The notes beneath the pieces are model-generated. The model made no database searches and had not been told where the DNA came from. It saw nothing but the letters and a program-made list of their open reading frames with translations. Source: Rossellomorea vietnamensis (GTDB lineage: Bacteria; Bacillota; Bacilli; Bacillales; Bacillaceae_B). From it: a DNA stretch of 64,000 bases. A program made the position numbers and the translations under genes. This document shows, one piece after another, positions 57,614 to 64,000 of the stretch (within the stretch, counting starts at the first letter, position 1; each line of letters opens with the position of its first letter). The stretch lies in contig NZ_LIXZ01000004.1 in the NCBI RefSeq assembly GCF_001305855.1, forward strand, positions 1 to 64,000. Reading direction: 5' to 3'.

Positions 57614-57927
57614 TGGGCATCACGGAGGATTCCCCTTACCTCTTCCACCTGTTTTGTATCGGTGATCGTGTTAAACTCTTCATACTTATCTTCATCTCCG
57701 AACTGCTGGATGCCCAAGTAGATTTCATCCGTCCACCTGATTATCGATTTATTTATGAATTTAAAAATCCGAATATCGATGCTAAGGCCGTGCTGCACCA
57801 GGTGTGGATTAGTCCGAAGAAAGATGAACTCGAGGTCATGCAGGGTCCCCATGAATATACCAAGCTGACCAAGGAAGACTCTGCCCGTTTGTTTGAAATT
57901 TTGACGGGGGAAGGTTTAGGAGACTGA
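57614..57927 (+). pseudogene. YhfM-like protein gene interrupted by a 103-bp inversion
   Basis: From 57717 the plus strand reads VDFIRPPDYRFIYEFKNPNI ... VWISPKKDELEVMQGPHEYT and ends GEGLGD, a C-terminal half with the look of YhfM-type small domains (a strand, WISxK, then a Leu-Thr-xx-Ser helix). The matching N-terminal half (IQQFGDEDKYEEFNTITDTK, QVEEVRGILRDA) is encoded on the minus strand between 57621 and 57709. The segment is bounded by TGGGCATC (57614-57621) and GATGCCCA (57709-57716). Reversing it in place gives one open frame of 104 codons from ATG 57613. Either a flip state or a fixed inversion. Confidence 0.75.
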
Positions 57928-57939
57928 GTGGGAGGGTGT

Positions 57940-58077
57940 AAAGAAAATTCGACAAACCGGCACGAATATCTCATATCCCTCATGATTTCTTCTATACCCG
58001 CACGATAAAAATGAAACCCGCATGATAGATCCAGATCTGGCATGAAAGTGAGGGAACCGGCATGATTATGTTGCCGG
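57940..58077 (+). repeat. 20-bp-period dispersed element, copy D
   Basis: Leader AAAGAAAATTCGACAAA is followed by six units exactly 20 bp apart: CCGGCACGAATA, CCCTCATGATTT, CCCGCACGATAA, CCCGCATGATAG, CTGGCATGAAAG and CCGGCATGATTA. This is the most regular copy. Confidence 0.92.
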
Positions 58078-58145
58078 GGACAATCCTTAATACATTTCCG
58101 TTATAAAAAGAACTTATCTTATCAATGAGAGGAGATAATTGTAGT

Positions 58146-58712
58146 TTGAGTACTTACATCTATATGATAAGACACGGCGATTCACCGAAAGAAGGTCCTG
58201 AACGATCCCGTGGATTGACGGAAAAAGGGATAGCGGATACCCGGAAATTAACCGAGTTGTTGATAAAAGAAGACCTTGACGTCGTGGTATCAAGTCCCTA
58301 CCTGCGTTCGATCCTGACGGTGGAAGGGGTAAGTCAGCATATTGGACAAGCTGTGTTTGTGGAAGAAGACTTGAAGGAAAGGGTCTTTTCAACAGATAAC
58401 CATCGGATGCCTGATCAGGAACTGGGGCCTTTACTGGAGGCGTCGTTCCTAGACCCGGATTTTTCCTTAAAGGGCGCAGAGTCAAATGCTGATTGCGTAA
58501 AAAGAGGGATCGGCGTTTTGAACACATTATTAGATCCATATAGAAAAAAGAAAATCGCGGTCGGAACACACGGAGCCATCATGACACTGATGCTGGGCTA
58601 TTATGACAGCCGTTTTGATTTGAACTTTTTGCACCGTACATCCAAACCGGATGTTTATCGGATGGAATTTAAAGGTTTGGAATTTGTAGGAGTTGAGCGA
58701 TTGTGGCAATGA
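58146..58712 (+). CDS. Histidine phosphatase (phosphoglycerate mutase-like)
   Basis: From TTG 58146 (GGAG upstream) the protein has 188 residues, with the phospho-His motif IRHGDS at the start, the second basic site SSPYLRS and the C-terminal His in GTHGAIM. This is the branch 1 histidine phosphatase fold. Substrate unknown. Its last four bases overlap the Nudix gene start (ATGA). Confidence 0.88.
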   Translation: MSTYIYMIRHGDSPKEGPERSRGLTEKGIADTRKLTELLIKEDLDVVVSSPYLRSILTVEGVSQHIGQAVFVEEDLKERVFSTDNHRMPDQELGPLLEASFLDPDFSLKGAESNADCVKRGIGVLNTLLDPYRKKKIAVGTHGAIMTLMLGYYDSRFDLNFLHRTSKPDVYRMEFKGLEFVGVERLWQ

Positions 58713-59173
58713 GTGAAGTTCCAATAAAGTGTACTGGAATAGCCGTCGTATTATTGAAAAAAGTACAAAATGAATTCAAAGTATTGTTAGTGAAAAGAGA
58801 GGGGTCTGTTTTGAAAGATGTTTGGTGCTATATAGGCGGGGGCATCGAAGAAGGCGAGAAAGCCTGGGAAGCCGCATACAGAGAGGTGGAAGAAGAGACA
58901 GGAATCACAAACATGTCCTTATATTCTGCCAATACCTTTGATCGGATCTATTCAATTGAAGGGAATTATATATACATCGCGCCTGTGTTTGTGGGATTCG
59001 TACCAGATGATCAGGAAGTGACGTTAAACGAAGAGCATAGTGATTATAGATGGGTGTCCCTTGAAGAAGCAATGGGCACTGTTTCTTTACCTGGAAATGA
59101 GGAAGTATTATCGTTCATTGAGAATCATTTCGTAAAAAAAGAAGCTCCGGCTTATTTGAAGATTAGACGTTGA
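58709..59173 (+). CDS. Nudix hydrolase
   Basis: The ATG at 58709 overlaps the phosphatase stop. The 154-residue protein has a full Nudix box (G-x5-E-x7-REVEEE-x-GI: GGIEEGEKAWEAAYREVEEE), flanked by the usual strands. It hydrolyses a nucleoside diphosphate-linked compound. Coupled translation with a phosphatase suggests two steps on the same kind of phosphorylated metabolite. Confidence 0.92.
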   Translation: MSEVPIKCTGIAVVLLKKVQNEFKVLLVKREGSVLKDVWCYIGGGIEEGEKAWEAAYREVEEETGITNMSLYSANTFDRIYSIEGNYIYIAPVFVGFVPDDQEVTLNEEHSDYRWVSLEEAMGTVSLPGNEEVLSFIENHFVKKEAPAYLKIRR

Positions 59174-59281
59174 GAGGGTTTACTGGATTTTCATGCAAAT
59201 TGGAAATAAAAGCTCGAAAATAAGATGACTAACATATAAACTTAAAATAAATTGAGGAACCATAAAAGGAGAATGCAAAAA

Positions 59282-59755
59282 ATGGATGTTTTCATTAGCC
59301 AGTATGAGTGGATCCGCCGTACCAGAGAATTATTGTTCCGTTATTGTGAAGCGATGTCCCAAGAGGATTATGTAAAAGAACTTGAATCGTTTGGAGGAGA
59401 CTCCATCCGCAATCTGCATGTTCACGTGGCGGATTGCTATCGCGTTTGGCTGGGAAGTCGTGCTCTAGGTCGGTCCCTTCCTAGAATCACTCAAGATTCA
59501 GCAAACACTGTAGAGGAAATGCGTGAAATTTTCAGGAAGACTGATGACCTGCTTCATGAATTTCTAGAGGAGTTCAAAGGGGATTGGGATCACACTATGC
59601 ACATATCCTTCGGTGAAGGTGATAGTGCAGAAATCTCTGCTTTATGGCTGTATACTCATACCGTCACACATGAATTTCACCATAAAGGACAAATCGTTAA
59701 AATTGGCAGACAGCTTGGATATATCCCTCCTGATACGGATCTCATTGAGCCTTAA
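59282..59755 (+). CDS. DinB-family four-helix protein
   Basis: The ATG at 59282 lies ten bases after AGGAG. The 157-residue protein has the DinB/YfiT-like fold with a three-His metal site: His in NLHVHVADCYRVW and two in HTVTHEFHHKGQIV. B. subtilis members include thiol-transferase-like enzymes and DNA-damage-induced proteins. Single gene. Confidence 0.85.
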   Translation: MDVFISQYEWIRRTRELLFRYCEAMSQEDYVKELESFGGDSIRNLHVHVADCYRVWLGSRALGRSLPRITQDSANTVEEMREIFRKTDDLLHEFLEEFKGDWDHTMHISFGEGDSAEISALWLYTHTVTHEFHHKGQIVKIGRQLGYIPPDTDLIEP

Positions 59756-59926
59756 TCGTTTTAGTTGGTTGGTGTCTGTTTTACTATTACTTAAAAATAG
59801 ATTAAAACCGGGGAACAATCTCTGTTTTTTTCCTTTAATTCCATTCCTTTTCTCTATCTCTTCACAAAATCAGTACACAGTGTCCAACAACTCTAAAGCA
59901 GCGTCTAAGTAGAATACAGAAACGTC

Positions 59927-59958
59927 TTGCATTCTATATATAAGTGAACTATTATATA
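59927..59958 (+). promoter_or_regulatory. ars promoter with ArsR-type operator
   Basis: -35 TTGCAT (59927-59932), 17-bp spacer, -10 TATTAT (59950-59955). A perfect inverted repeat TATATAA-N8-TTATATA (59937-59958) covers the spacer and -10, where an ArsR repressor would block polymerase. Confidence 0.65.
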
Positions 59959-59987
59959 AGCATACATTAATATATGGAGGCGAGTGG

Positions 59988-60332
59988 ATGAAAGCATCGA
60001 CGGTTGAAATAGATAAATCCGCGACCATTCTTAAGTTACTAGGGGATAAAACCCGGTTGACCATGGTAAAGATACTAGATACAAATGATTGTTGTGTGTG
60101 TGAATTCGTGGAGATTTTTCAAGCGAGTCAGCCTGCTATTAGTCAGCACGTCCGTAAGTTGAAGGATGTAGGAATCGTAAGGGAGAAGCGGCGCGGTCAA
60201 TGGATCATTTACTCCCTTAACCGCGACAGTGAATATTTCCCGATGATTCAAAGCCTTCTGGACCACCTGCCGAATCAGGATTTCAAACTGAAGGAATTGG
60301 AGGAGCAGGGCTTACGTATTTCTTGTGATTAA
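59988..60332 (+). CDS. arsR: ArsR-family arsenic-responsive repressor
   Basis: The 114-residue winged-helix protein has the ArsR metal site NDCCVCEF in the first part of the DNA-recognition region (Cys-Val-Cys), helix-turn-helix SQPAISQHVRKLKDVGIV and wing REKRRGQWIIYSL. A few more cysteines (Cys113 near the end) could complete the As(III) site. GGAGGCG precedes the ATG. First gene of arsRBC; releases DNA on binding arsenite or antimonite. Confidence 0.93.
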   Translation: MKASTVEIDKSATILKLLGDKTRLTMVKILDTNDCCVCEFVEIFQASQPAISQHVRKLKDVGIVREKRRGQWIIYSLNRDSEYFPMIQSLLDHLPNQDFKLKELEEQGLRISCD

Positions 60333-60351
60333 TAGGAGGTAAAAAAGAATT

Positions 60352-61641
60352 ATGACTATATTGGCATCTGTGATTTTTCTCATCACCCTTGTGTTCGTCA
60401 TTTGGCAGCCGAAAGGGCTTTCCATCGGCTGGTCCGCCATTGGCGGAGCCATTTTGGCGCTGATTGTGGGGGTTGTCGATTTCAGCGATGTGGTGGATGT
60501 GACCGGCATCGTCTGGAATGCGACATTAGCATTTATTGCAATTATTATTATTTCTCTCATTCTTGATGAGATTGGATTTTTTGAATGGGCTGCTTTGCAT
60601 ATGGCAAGAGCGGCAAAAGGAAACGGTGTGAGGATGTTCGTCTACGTTTCACTGCTCGGTGCAGTGGTGGCGGCCCTTTTTGCCAACGATGGAGCGGCTC
60701 TGATCCTGACACCGATCGTCCTTGCGATGGTAAGGAACCTGAATTTCAGTGAGAAGCTTGTGTTCCCGTTCATCATAGCCAGCGGATTCATCGCGGATAC
60801 GACATCTCTTCCTTTAGTGGTAAGTAACCTGGTGAACATCGTGTCCGCTGACTTCTTCGGAATCGGATTTGTGGAGTTTGCTTCCCGGATGATTGTTCCG
60901 AATCTGTTTTCACTCGGAGCAAGTATACTTGTCCTTTATCTCTTTTTCCGAAAGAGCATCCCGAAGAATTATGATGTTTCTCAGCTTAAAAAACCGGTGG
61001 ATGCCATACAGGATATCAAGATGTTCCGTCTTTCCTGGGTGGTGCTCTCAATTCTCCTTATCGGCTATTTCGCCAGTGAATTCATTGGCGTGCCGGTTTC
61101 CATCATTGCAGGGATCGTAGCCATCTTCTTCTTGTTCATGGCTAGAAGAAGTGCAGCCGTCAATACAAAGACTGTCATCAAAGGGGCTCCGTGGGCCATC
61201 GTGTTCTTCTCGATTGGCATGTACGTGGTCGTTTATGGCCTTCGTAACGTTGGCCTGACCAATGTATTAGCGGATGTCATCCAGATGACGGCGGATCAAG
61301 GATTATTTGCGGCTACGGTCGGAATGGGATTCATCGCGGCGATCCTATCGTCTATCATGAACAATATGCCGACGGTGATGATTGATGCCCTGGCGATTGC
61401 CGGCACGGATACGACGGGTGTCACCCGTGAAGCATTGATTTATGCCAACGTCATCGGTTCCGATCTAGGACCGAAGATCACCCCGATCGGGTCATTGGCC
61501 ACATTATTATGGCTCCACGTCCTTTCATTAAAAGGAGTGAAAATTTCCTGGGGGACGTACTTTAAAACAGGCATCATCCTGACCATCCCAACCCTTTTCA
61601 TCACACTAGTCGGGCTCTATATATGGTTATTAATCATCTAA
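60352..61641 (+). CDS. arsB: Arsenite efflux permease ArsB
   Basis: The 429-residue membrane protein has 11-12 spans and the ArsB/NhaD-family landmarks: [19 protein letters not shown] and [15 protein letters not shown] with the paired half-helix regions, and [19 protein letters not shown]. Expels arsenite from the cell by the membrane potential; no ArsA ATPase gene is present. TAGGAGG upstream; 19 bp after arsR. Confidence 0.94.
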   Translation: MTILASVIFLITLVFVIWQPKGLSIGWSAIGGAILALIVGVVDFSDVVDVTGIVWNATLAFIAIIIISLILDEIGFFEWAALHMARAAKGNGVRMFVYVSLLGAVVAALFANDGAALILTPIVLAMVRNLNFSEKLVFPFIIASGFIADTTSLPLVVSNLVNIVSADFFGIGFVEFASRMIVPNLFSLGASILVLYLFFRKSIPKNYDVSQLKKPVDAIQDIKMFRLSWVVLSILLIGYFASEFIGVPVSIIAGIVAIFFLFMARRSAAVNTKTVIKGAPWAIVFFSIGMYVVVYGLRNVGLTNVLADVIQMTADQGLFAATVGMGFIAAILSSIMNNMPTVMIDALAIAGTDTTGVTREALIYANVIGSDLGPKITPIGSLATLLWLHVLSLKGVKISWGTYFKTGIILTIPTLFITLVGLYIWLLII

Positions 61642-61665
61642 CAAACAATAAAGGAGAGATTCAAC

Positions 61666-62085
61666 ATGTCAAAGAAAACCATCTACTTCCTATGTACAGG
61701 GAATTCATGCCGAAGCCAAATGGCAGAAGGTTGGGCGAAAAAGCACTTAGGTAACGAGTGGGACGTATACAGCGCAGGAATTGAAGCACACGGATTAAAC
61801 CCAAATGCGGTGAAAGCAATGAACGAAGTCGATATCGACATCACGAATCAAACATCCGATATCATCGACCATGAAATCCTGAATAACGCAGACTTAGTCG
61901 TTACACTATGCGGGGATGCAGCGGATAAATGTCCGATGACACCTCCTCATGTGAAACGAGTTCATTGGGGATTCGATGACCCAGCGAAGGCGGAAGGTAC
62001 GGAAGAAGAGAAATGGGCTTTCTTCCAACGTGTGCGTGATGAGGTGGGGGAAAGAATTCACCGTTTTGCGAGGACCGGTGAATAA
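61666..62085 (+). CDS. arsC: Arsenate reductase, thioredoxin-coupled
   Basis: The 139-residue protein has the low-molecular-weight-phosphatase P-loop CTGNSCRS with Cys10 and Cys15, and the redox cysteines Cys82 and Cys89 in [10 protein letters not shown]; this is the full set used by the thioredoxin-linked ArsC of B. subtilis and Staphylococcus pI258. Reduces arsenate to arsenite for export by ArsB. AAAGGAGAG upstream. Confidence 0.96.
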   Translation: MSKKTIYFLCTGNSCRSQMAEGWAKKHLGNEWDVYSAGIEAHGLNPNAVKAMNEVDIDITNQTSDIIDHEILNNADLVVTLCGDAADKCPMTPPHVKRVHWGFDDPAKAEGTEEEKWAFFQRVRDEVGERIHRFARTGE

Positions 62086-62118
62086 AAACGCATAGCCAGT
62101 AGTGGTTAATGGATAAAA

Positions 62119-62154
62119 TTGAACCCCTTCGGCCAGTGGGCTGAAGGGGTTATG
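62119..62154. terminator. Terminator between arsC and uspA
   Basis: AACCCCTTC and GAAGGGGTT pair around a 14-base loop that itself has GGCC/GGGCT; it may serve the converging uspA gene too. Confidence 0.8.
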
Positions 62155-62571
62155 TCATTTTACGATCATCACGGGACACTTCACTCTCTTTGCTACTTTG
62201 TGACTCACACTTCCCAAGACCATTTCCTGAAGGGTGTTCAGCCCTCTGCTCCCAATCACCACTGCGTCGAATTGGTGTTCATTTGCATGCTTGACGATCG
62301 TGGGACCCGGTTCACCGTGTAAATAATGTGTTGTATAATTAATCTTCGCGTGTTTGATTTTCTGTTCGATTAATAGAAGTTTCTTCTTTCTATGTTCAGC
62401 AGCGTCGGTTCCCCAATGCTGCAGTACATCGTCTTTTGAATGTTTTCCATCAATGACATACACCACTTCAATGGTGCCATTTTTTTGGCAGGAGGCAAGG
62501 GCGATGGCTTTTTCACTTGCTCTAATAGAATGGTCGGACCCATCTGTTGCTAATAAGATTTTATTGAACAT
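62155..62571 (-). CDS. Universal stress protein (UspA family)
   Basis: The 138-residue protein has the UspA fold with the ATP-binding motif GSRGLNTLQEMVLGSVSHKV (G-2x-G-9x-G-S/T) and N-terminal ILLATDGSDHS. AGAGGAGA precedes the ATG. Binds ATP in family members with this motif; role in stress. Divergent from the SulP transporter gene, a pairing seen in other bacteria too. Confidence 0.92.
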   Translation of the reverse strand: MFNKILLATDGSDHSIRASEKAIALASCQKNGTIEVVYVIDGKHSKDDVLQHWGTDAAEHRKKKLLLIEQKIKHAKINYTTHYLHGEPGPTIVKHANEHQFDAVVIGSRGLNTLQEMVLGSVSHKVAKRVKCPVMIVK

Positions 62572-62742
62572 GATTGAATCTCCTCTCTATGTTGTTTCAG
62601 GATATGTAAGGTATTCGACTATAACCATCTATTATCCTTTACAATCATTTATAAAAATTAATAAAAGTTGAATCGTGTCGAAAACATGCGTTTACCTAAG
62701 ATAATCAAAGAAAATAGGTGTTGTGACCGTTTTATTGGACGC

Positions 62743-62771
62743 TTCACAACAAAAGGGTTTCGTTATATAAT
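62743..62771 (+). promoter_or_regulatory. Sigma-A promoter of the SulP gene
   Basis: TTCACA (62743-62748), 17-bp spacer, TATAAT (62766-62771), 77 bp before the ATG. Confidence 0.65.
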
Positions 62772-62790
62772 GTGCCTTGTGTTTAACGGA

Positions 62791-62813
62791 CCCGACTTTC
62801 ATGAGAGTTGAAA
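62791..62813 (+). promoter_or_regulatory. Leader stem-loop before the SulP gene
   Basis: GACTTTCA and TGAAAGTC pair perfectly around TGAGAGT in the leader, 35 bp before the ATG. Could be an operator or an RNA stem; no T tract suited to a strong terminator, though AAATTTTT follows. Confidence 0.5.
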
Positions 62814-62847
62814 GTCAAATAAAATTTTTCTTAAAAAGAGGTGCATA

Positions 62848-64000
62848 ATGAATATATCAACAATTAAATCTCAATGGTTAGGAAACATCCGCGGTGATGT
62901 ACTGGCAGGGATGGTCGTGGCTATGGCCCTGATTCCTGAAGCCATTGCGTTCTCAATCATAGCAGGTGTCGATCCGATGGTCGGATTGTACGCTTCCTTC
63001 TGTATTGCCGTGGTCATTGCCTTTGTAGGGGGACGCCCCGGGATGATATCCGCAGCGACCGGTGCAACAGCCCTGGTGATGGTTAATCTTGTGGCCGATC
63101 ACGGGCTGCAGTATTTACTGGCCGCCACCATTCTGACGGGTGTCATTCAGATCATTATGGGTGTATGTAAGTTAGGACGATTAATGAAGTTTGTTCCGCG
63201 TTCCGTCATGATCGGTTTTGTGAATGCTTTGGCTATTCTGATCTTTACGGCGCAATTACCACACTTTATCGATGAATCATGGGTGATGTATGCGATGGTT
63301 GCCGGAGCGTTGGCGATTATTTATATTCTCCCACGCTTCACCAAAGCAGTTCCATCTCCTTTGGTCGCCATCATTGCCATCACAGTGGTCGCTGTTTTGA
63401 TCAATAGTGATGTGCGGACCGTGGGTGACATGGGGCAACTGACTCAGTCGTTACCAATTTTCTTGATCCCGGATATTCCGTTTACCTTTGAAACCTTACA
63501 GATCATTTTTCCCTATTCGCTTTCCATTGCGATTGTCGGATTGGTTGAATCCTTATTGACCGCATCCATCGTGGATGATATGACGGACACAACAAGTGAC
63601 AAGAACAAGGAAGCAAAGGGACAAGGAATGGCGAATATCGTTTCTGCTTTCTTTGGGGGTATGGCTGGTTGTGCGATGATCGGTCAATCGGTCATCAACG
63701 TGAAGTCAGGCGGGAGAGGACGTTTGTCTACATTGGTAGCCGGTGTATTCTTGATGATCCTGATCCTGTTGTTGAACGACTTCCTTGTCACGATTCCCAT
63801 GGCGGCACTAGTCGGAGTGATGTTCATGGTTTCCATCGGGACATTCGATTGGTCATCCATTAAGAATCTTCATAAAACACCATTAACTGATACGGTCGTA
63901 ATGTTGGCGACGGTCATTACGGTCCTCTTTACACATGATCTATCAAAAGGGGTACTGGTTGGAATCATTTTGAGTGCCATATTCTTTGCCTCCAAGATTT
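62848..64000 (+). CDS. SulP-family anion transporter (runs off the window)
   Basis: The ATG follows AAAGAGGTG; 384 codons are visible without a stop. The start [20 protein letters not shown] is the SulP N-terminal signature, with further landmarks [31 protein letters not shown] and [18 protein letters not shown], and about ten membrane segments. The usual C-terminal STAS domain lies beyond the edge. Likely a sulfate or bicarbonate importer; the Asp/Ser details that separate these cannot be read safely. Divergent from uspA. Confidence 0.9.
   Translation, partial: MNISTIKSQWLGNIRGDVLAGMVVAMALIPEAIAFSIIAGVDPMVGLYASFCIAVVIAFVGGRPGMISAATGATALVMVNLVADHGLQYLLAATILTGVIQIIMGVCKLGRLMKFVPRSVMIGFVNALAILIFTAQLPHFIDESWVMYAMVAGALAIIYILPRFTKAVPSPLVAIIAITVVAVLINSDVRTVGDMGQLTQSLPIFLIPDIPFTFETLQIIFPYSLSIAIVGLVESLLTASIVDDMTDTTSDKNKEAKGQGMANIVSAFFGGMAGCAMIGQSVINVKSGGRGRLSTLVAGVFLMILILLLNDFLVTIPMAALVGVMFMVSIGTFDWSSIKNLHKTPLTDTVVMLATVITVLFTHDLSKGVLVGIILSAIFFASKI

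Noticed and set aside
57373-57852. Minus-strand frame of 159 codons
   Set aside because: Only its part between 57621 and 57709 is protein-like, and that is explained by the inversion of a plus-strand gene; the rest is antisense to that gene and the APH fragment.
63669-63863. Plus-strand frame of 64 codons near the right edge
   Set aside because: Lies within the SulP gene in another frame.
1-64000. tRNA, rRNA, riboswitch or insertion sequence
   Set aside because: I looked for cloverleaf ends, T-box or other leader motifs and transposase motifs and saw none I could support.

Overview
The window looks like chromosomal DNA of a spore-forming member of the Bacillaceae. It carries a ger-type germinant receptor operon, cotJABC, three KinB-like orphan sensor kinases, several YetF-type (DUF421) proteins, an exact sigma-K-type promoter, strong AGGAGG ribosome binding sites and many short single-function operons. 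A Rossellomorea/Bacillus-type genome is a fair guess from style alone; no rRNA, tRNA or marker gene settles the genus. I see no phage, insertion sequence with a transposase, or CRISPR array.

Layout. 1-153 is an exact copy of part of a lipoprotein hydrolase gene that lies intact at 31994-32929; it is fused to a 5'-truncated RsbR-like gene. 998-6601 holds a KinB-like kinase and a GerA/B/C germinant receptor operon. 7139-20250 is envelope and stress biology: an LprI-like lipoprotein, an APH/protein-kinase fusion, a class B PBP, HtrA, PrsA, a six-repeat exported protein with its neighbouring two-component system, a YetF-like protein and a second KinB-like kinase. 20429-27228 has small membrane proteins, a VOC protein, an MFS exporter coupled to an MBL hydrolase, a zinc alcohol dehydrogenase, DUF3231 and two more YetF-like proteins. 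27371-28455 is cotJABC. 28509-36716 contains a YhgE-like permease behind paired operators, an orphan peptide-type permease pair, the hydrolase, a PadR/HAAS module and an ECF sigma operon. 37108-41833 carries a large Ig-repeat protein behind a sigma-K promoter, a broken chemoreceptor and several tiny genes. 41929-49466 has an MFS protein, a GyrI-like protein, a toxin-antitoxin-like pair, a cluster of tiny membrane proteins, an APH kinase, a GDSL hydrolase and an ABC exporter. 49540-53323 is an ascorbate-family PTS with its regulator. 53568-59755 has tandem HIT proteins, a SunI/YesK-like small-protein operon, a PAS kinase, a gene broken by an inversion, a phosphatase, a Nudix and a DinB protein. 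59988-62085 is arsRBC, followed by a UspA protein and a SulP transporter running off the end.

The least explained material is between the genes. (1) A two-block 34-bp motif, GATTG-N15-TTTGAAATAATTGG, occurs four times with identical spacing, each 29-49 bp before a start codon. (2) A dispersed element of about 140 bp occurs four times: a leader ending ATTCGACA, then about six degenerate units of 20 bp with core GCATGAT. (3) Seven copies of GTACCAGGCAC or its complement stand at a 25-bp pitch between htrA and prsA. (4) Palindromic elements built on AGGGACGGACCT or GGGACCTGTCCCC border many genes, and one supplies the last codons of a kinase. (5) A 103-bp segment bounded by 8-bp inverted repeats is inverted inside a gene at 57614-57716; re-inverting it on paper restores a continuous reading frame. 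(6) Several complete micro-genes (25-61 codons) have their own ribosome binding sites and terminators.
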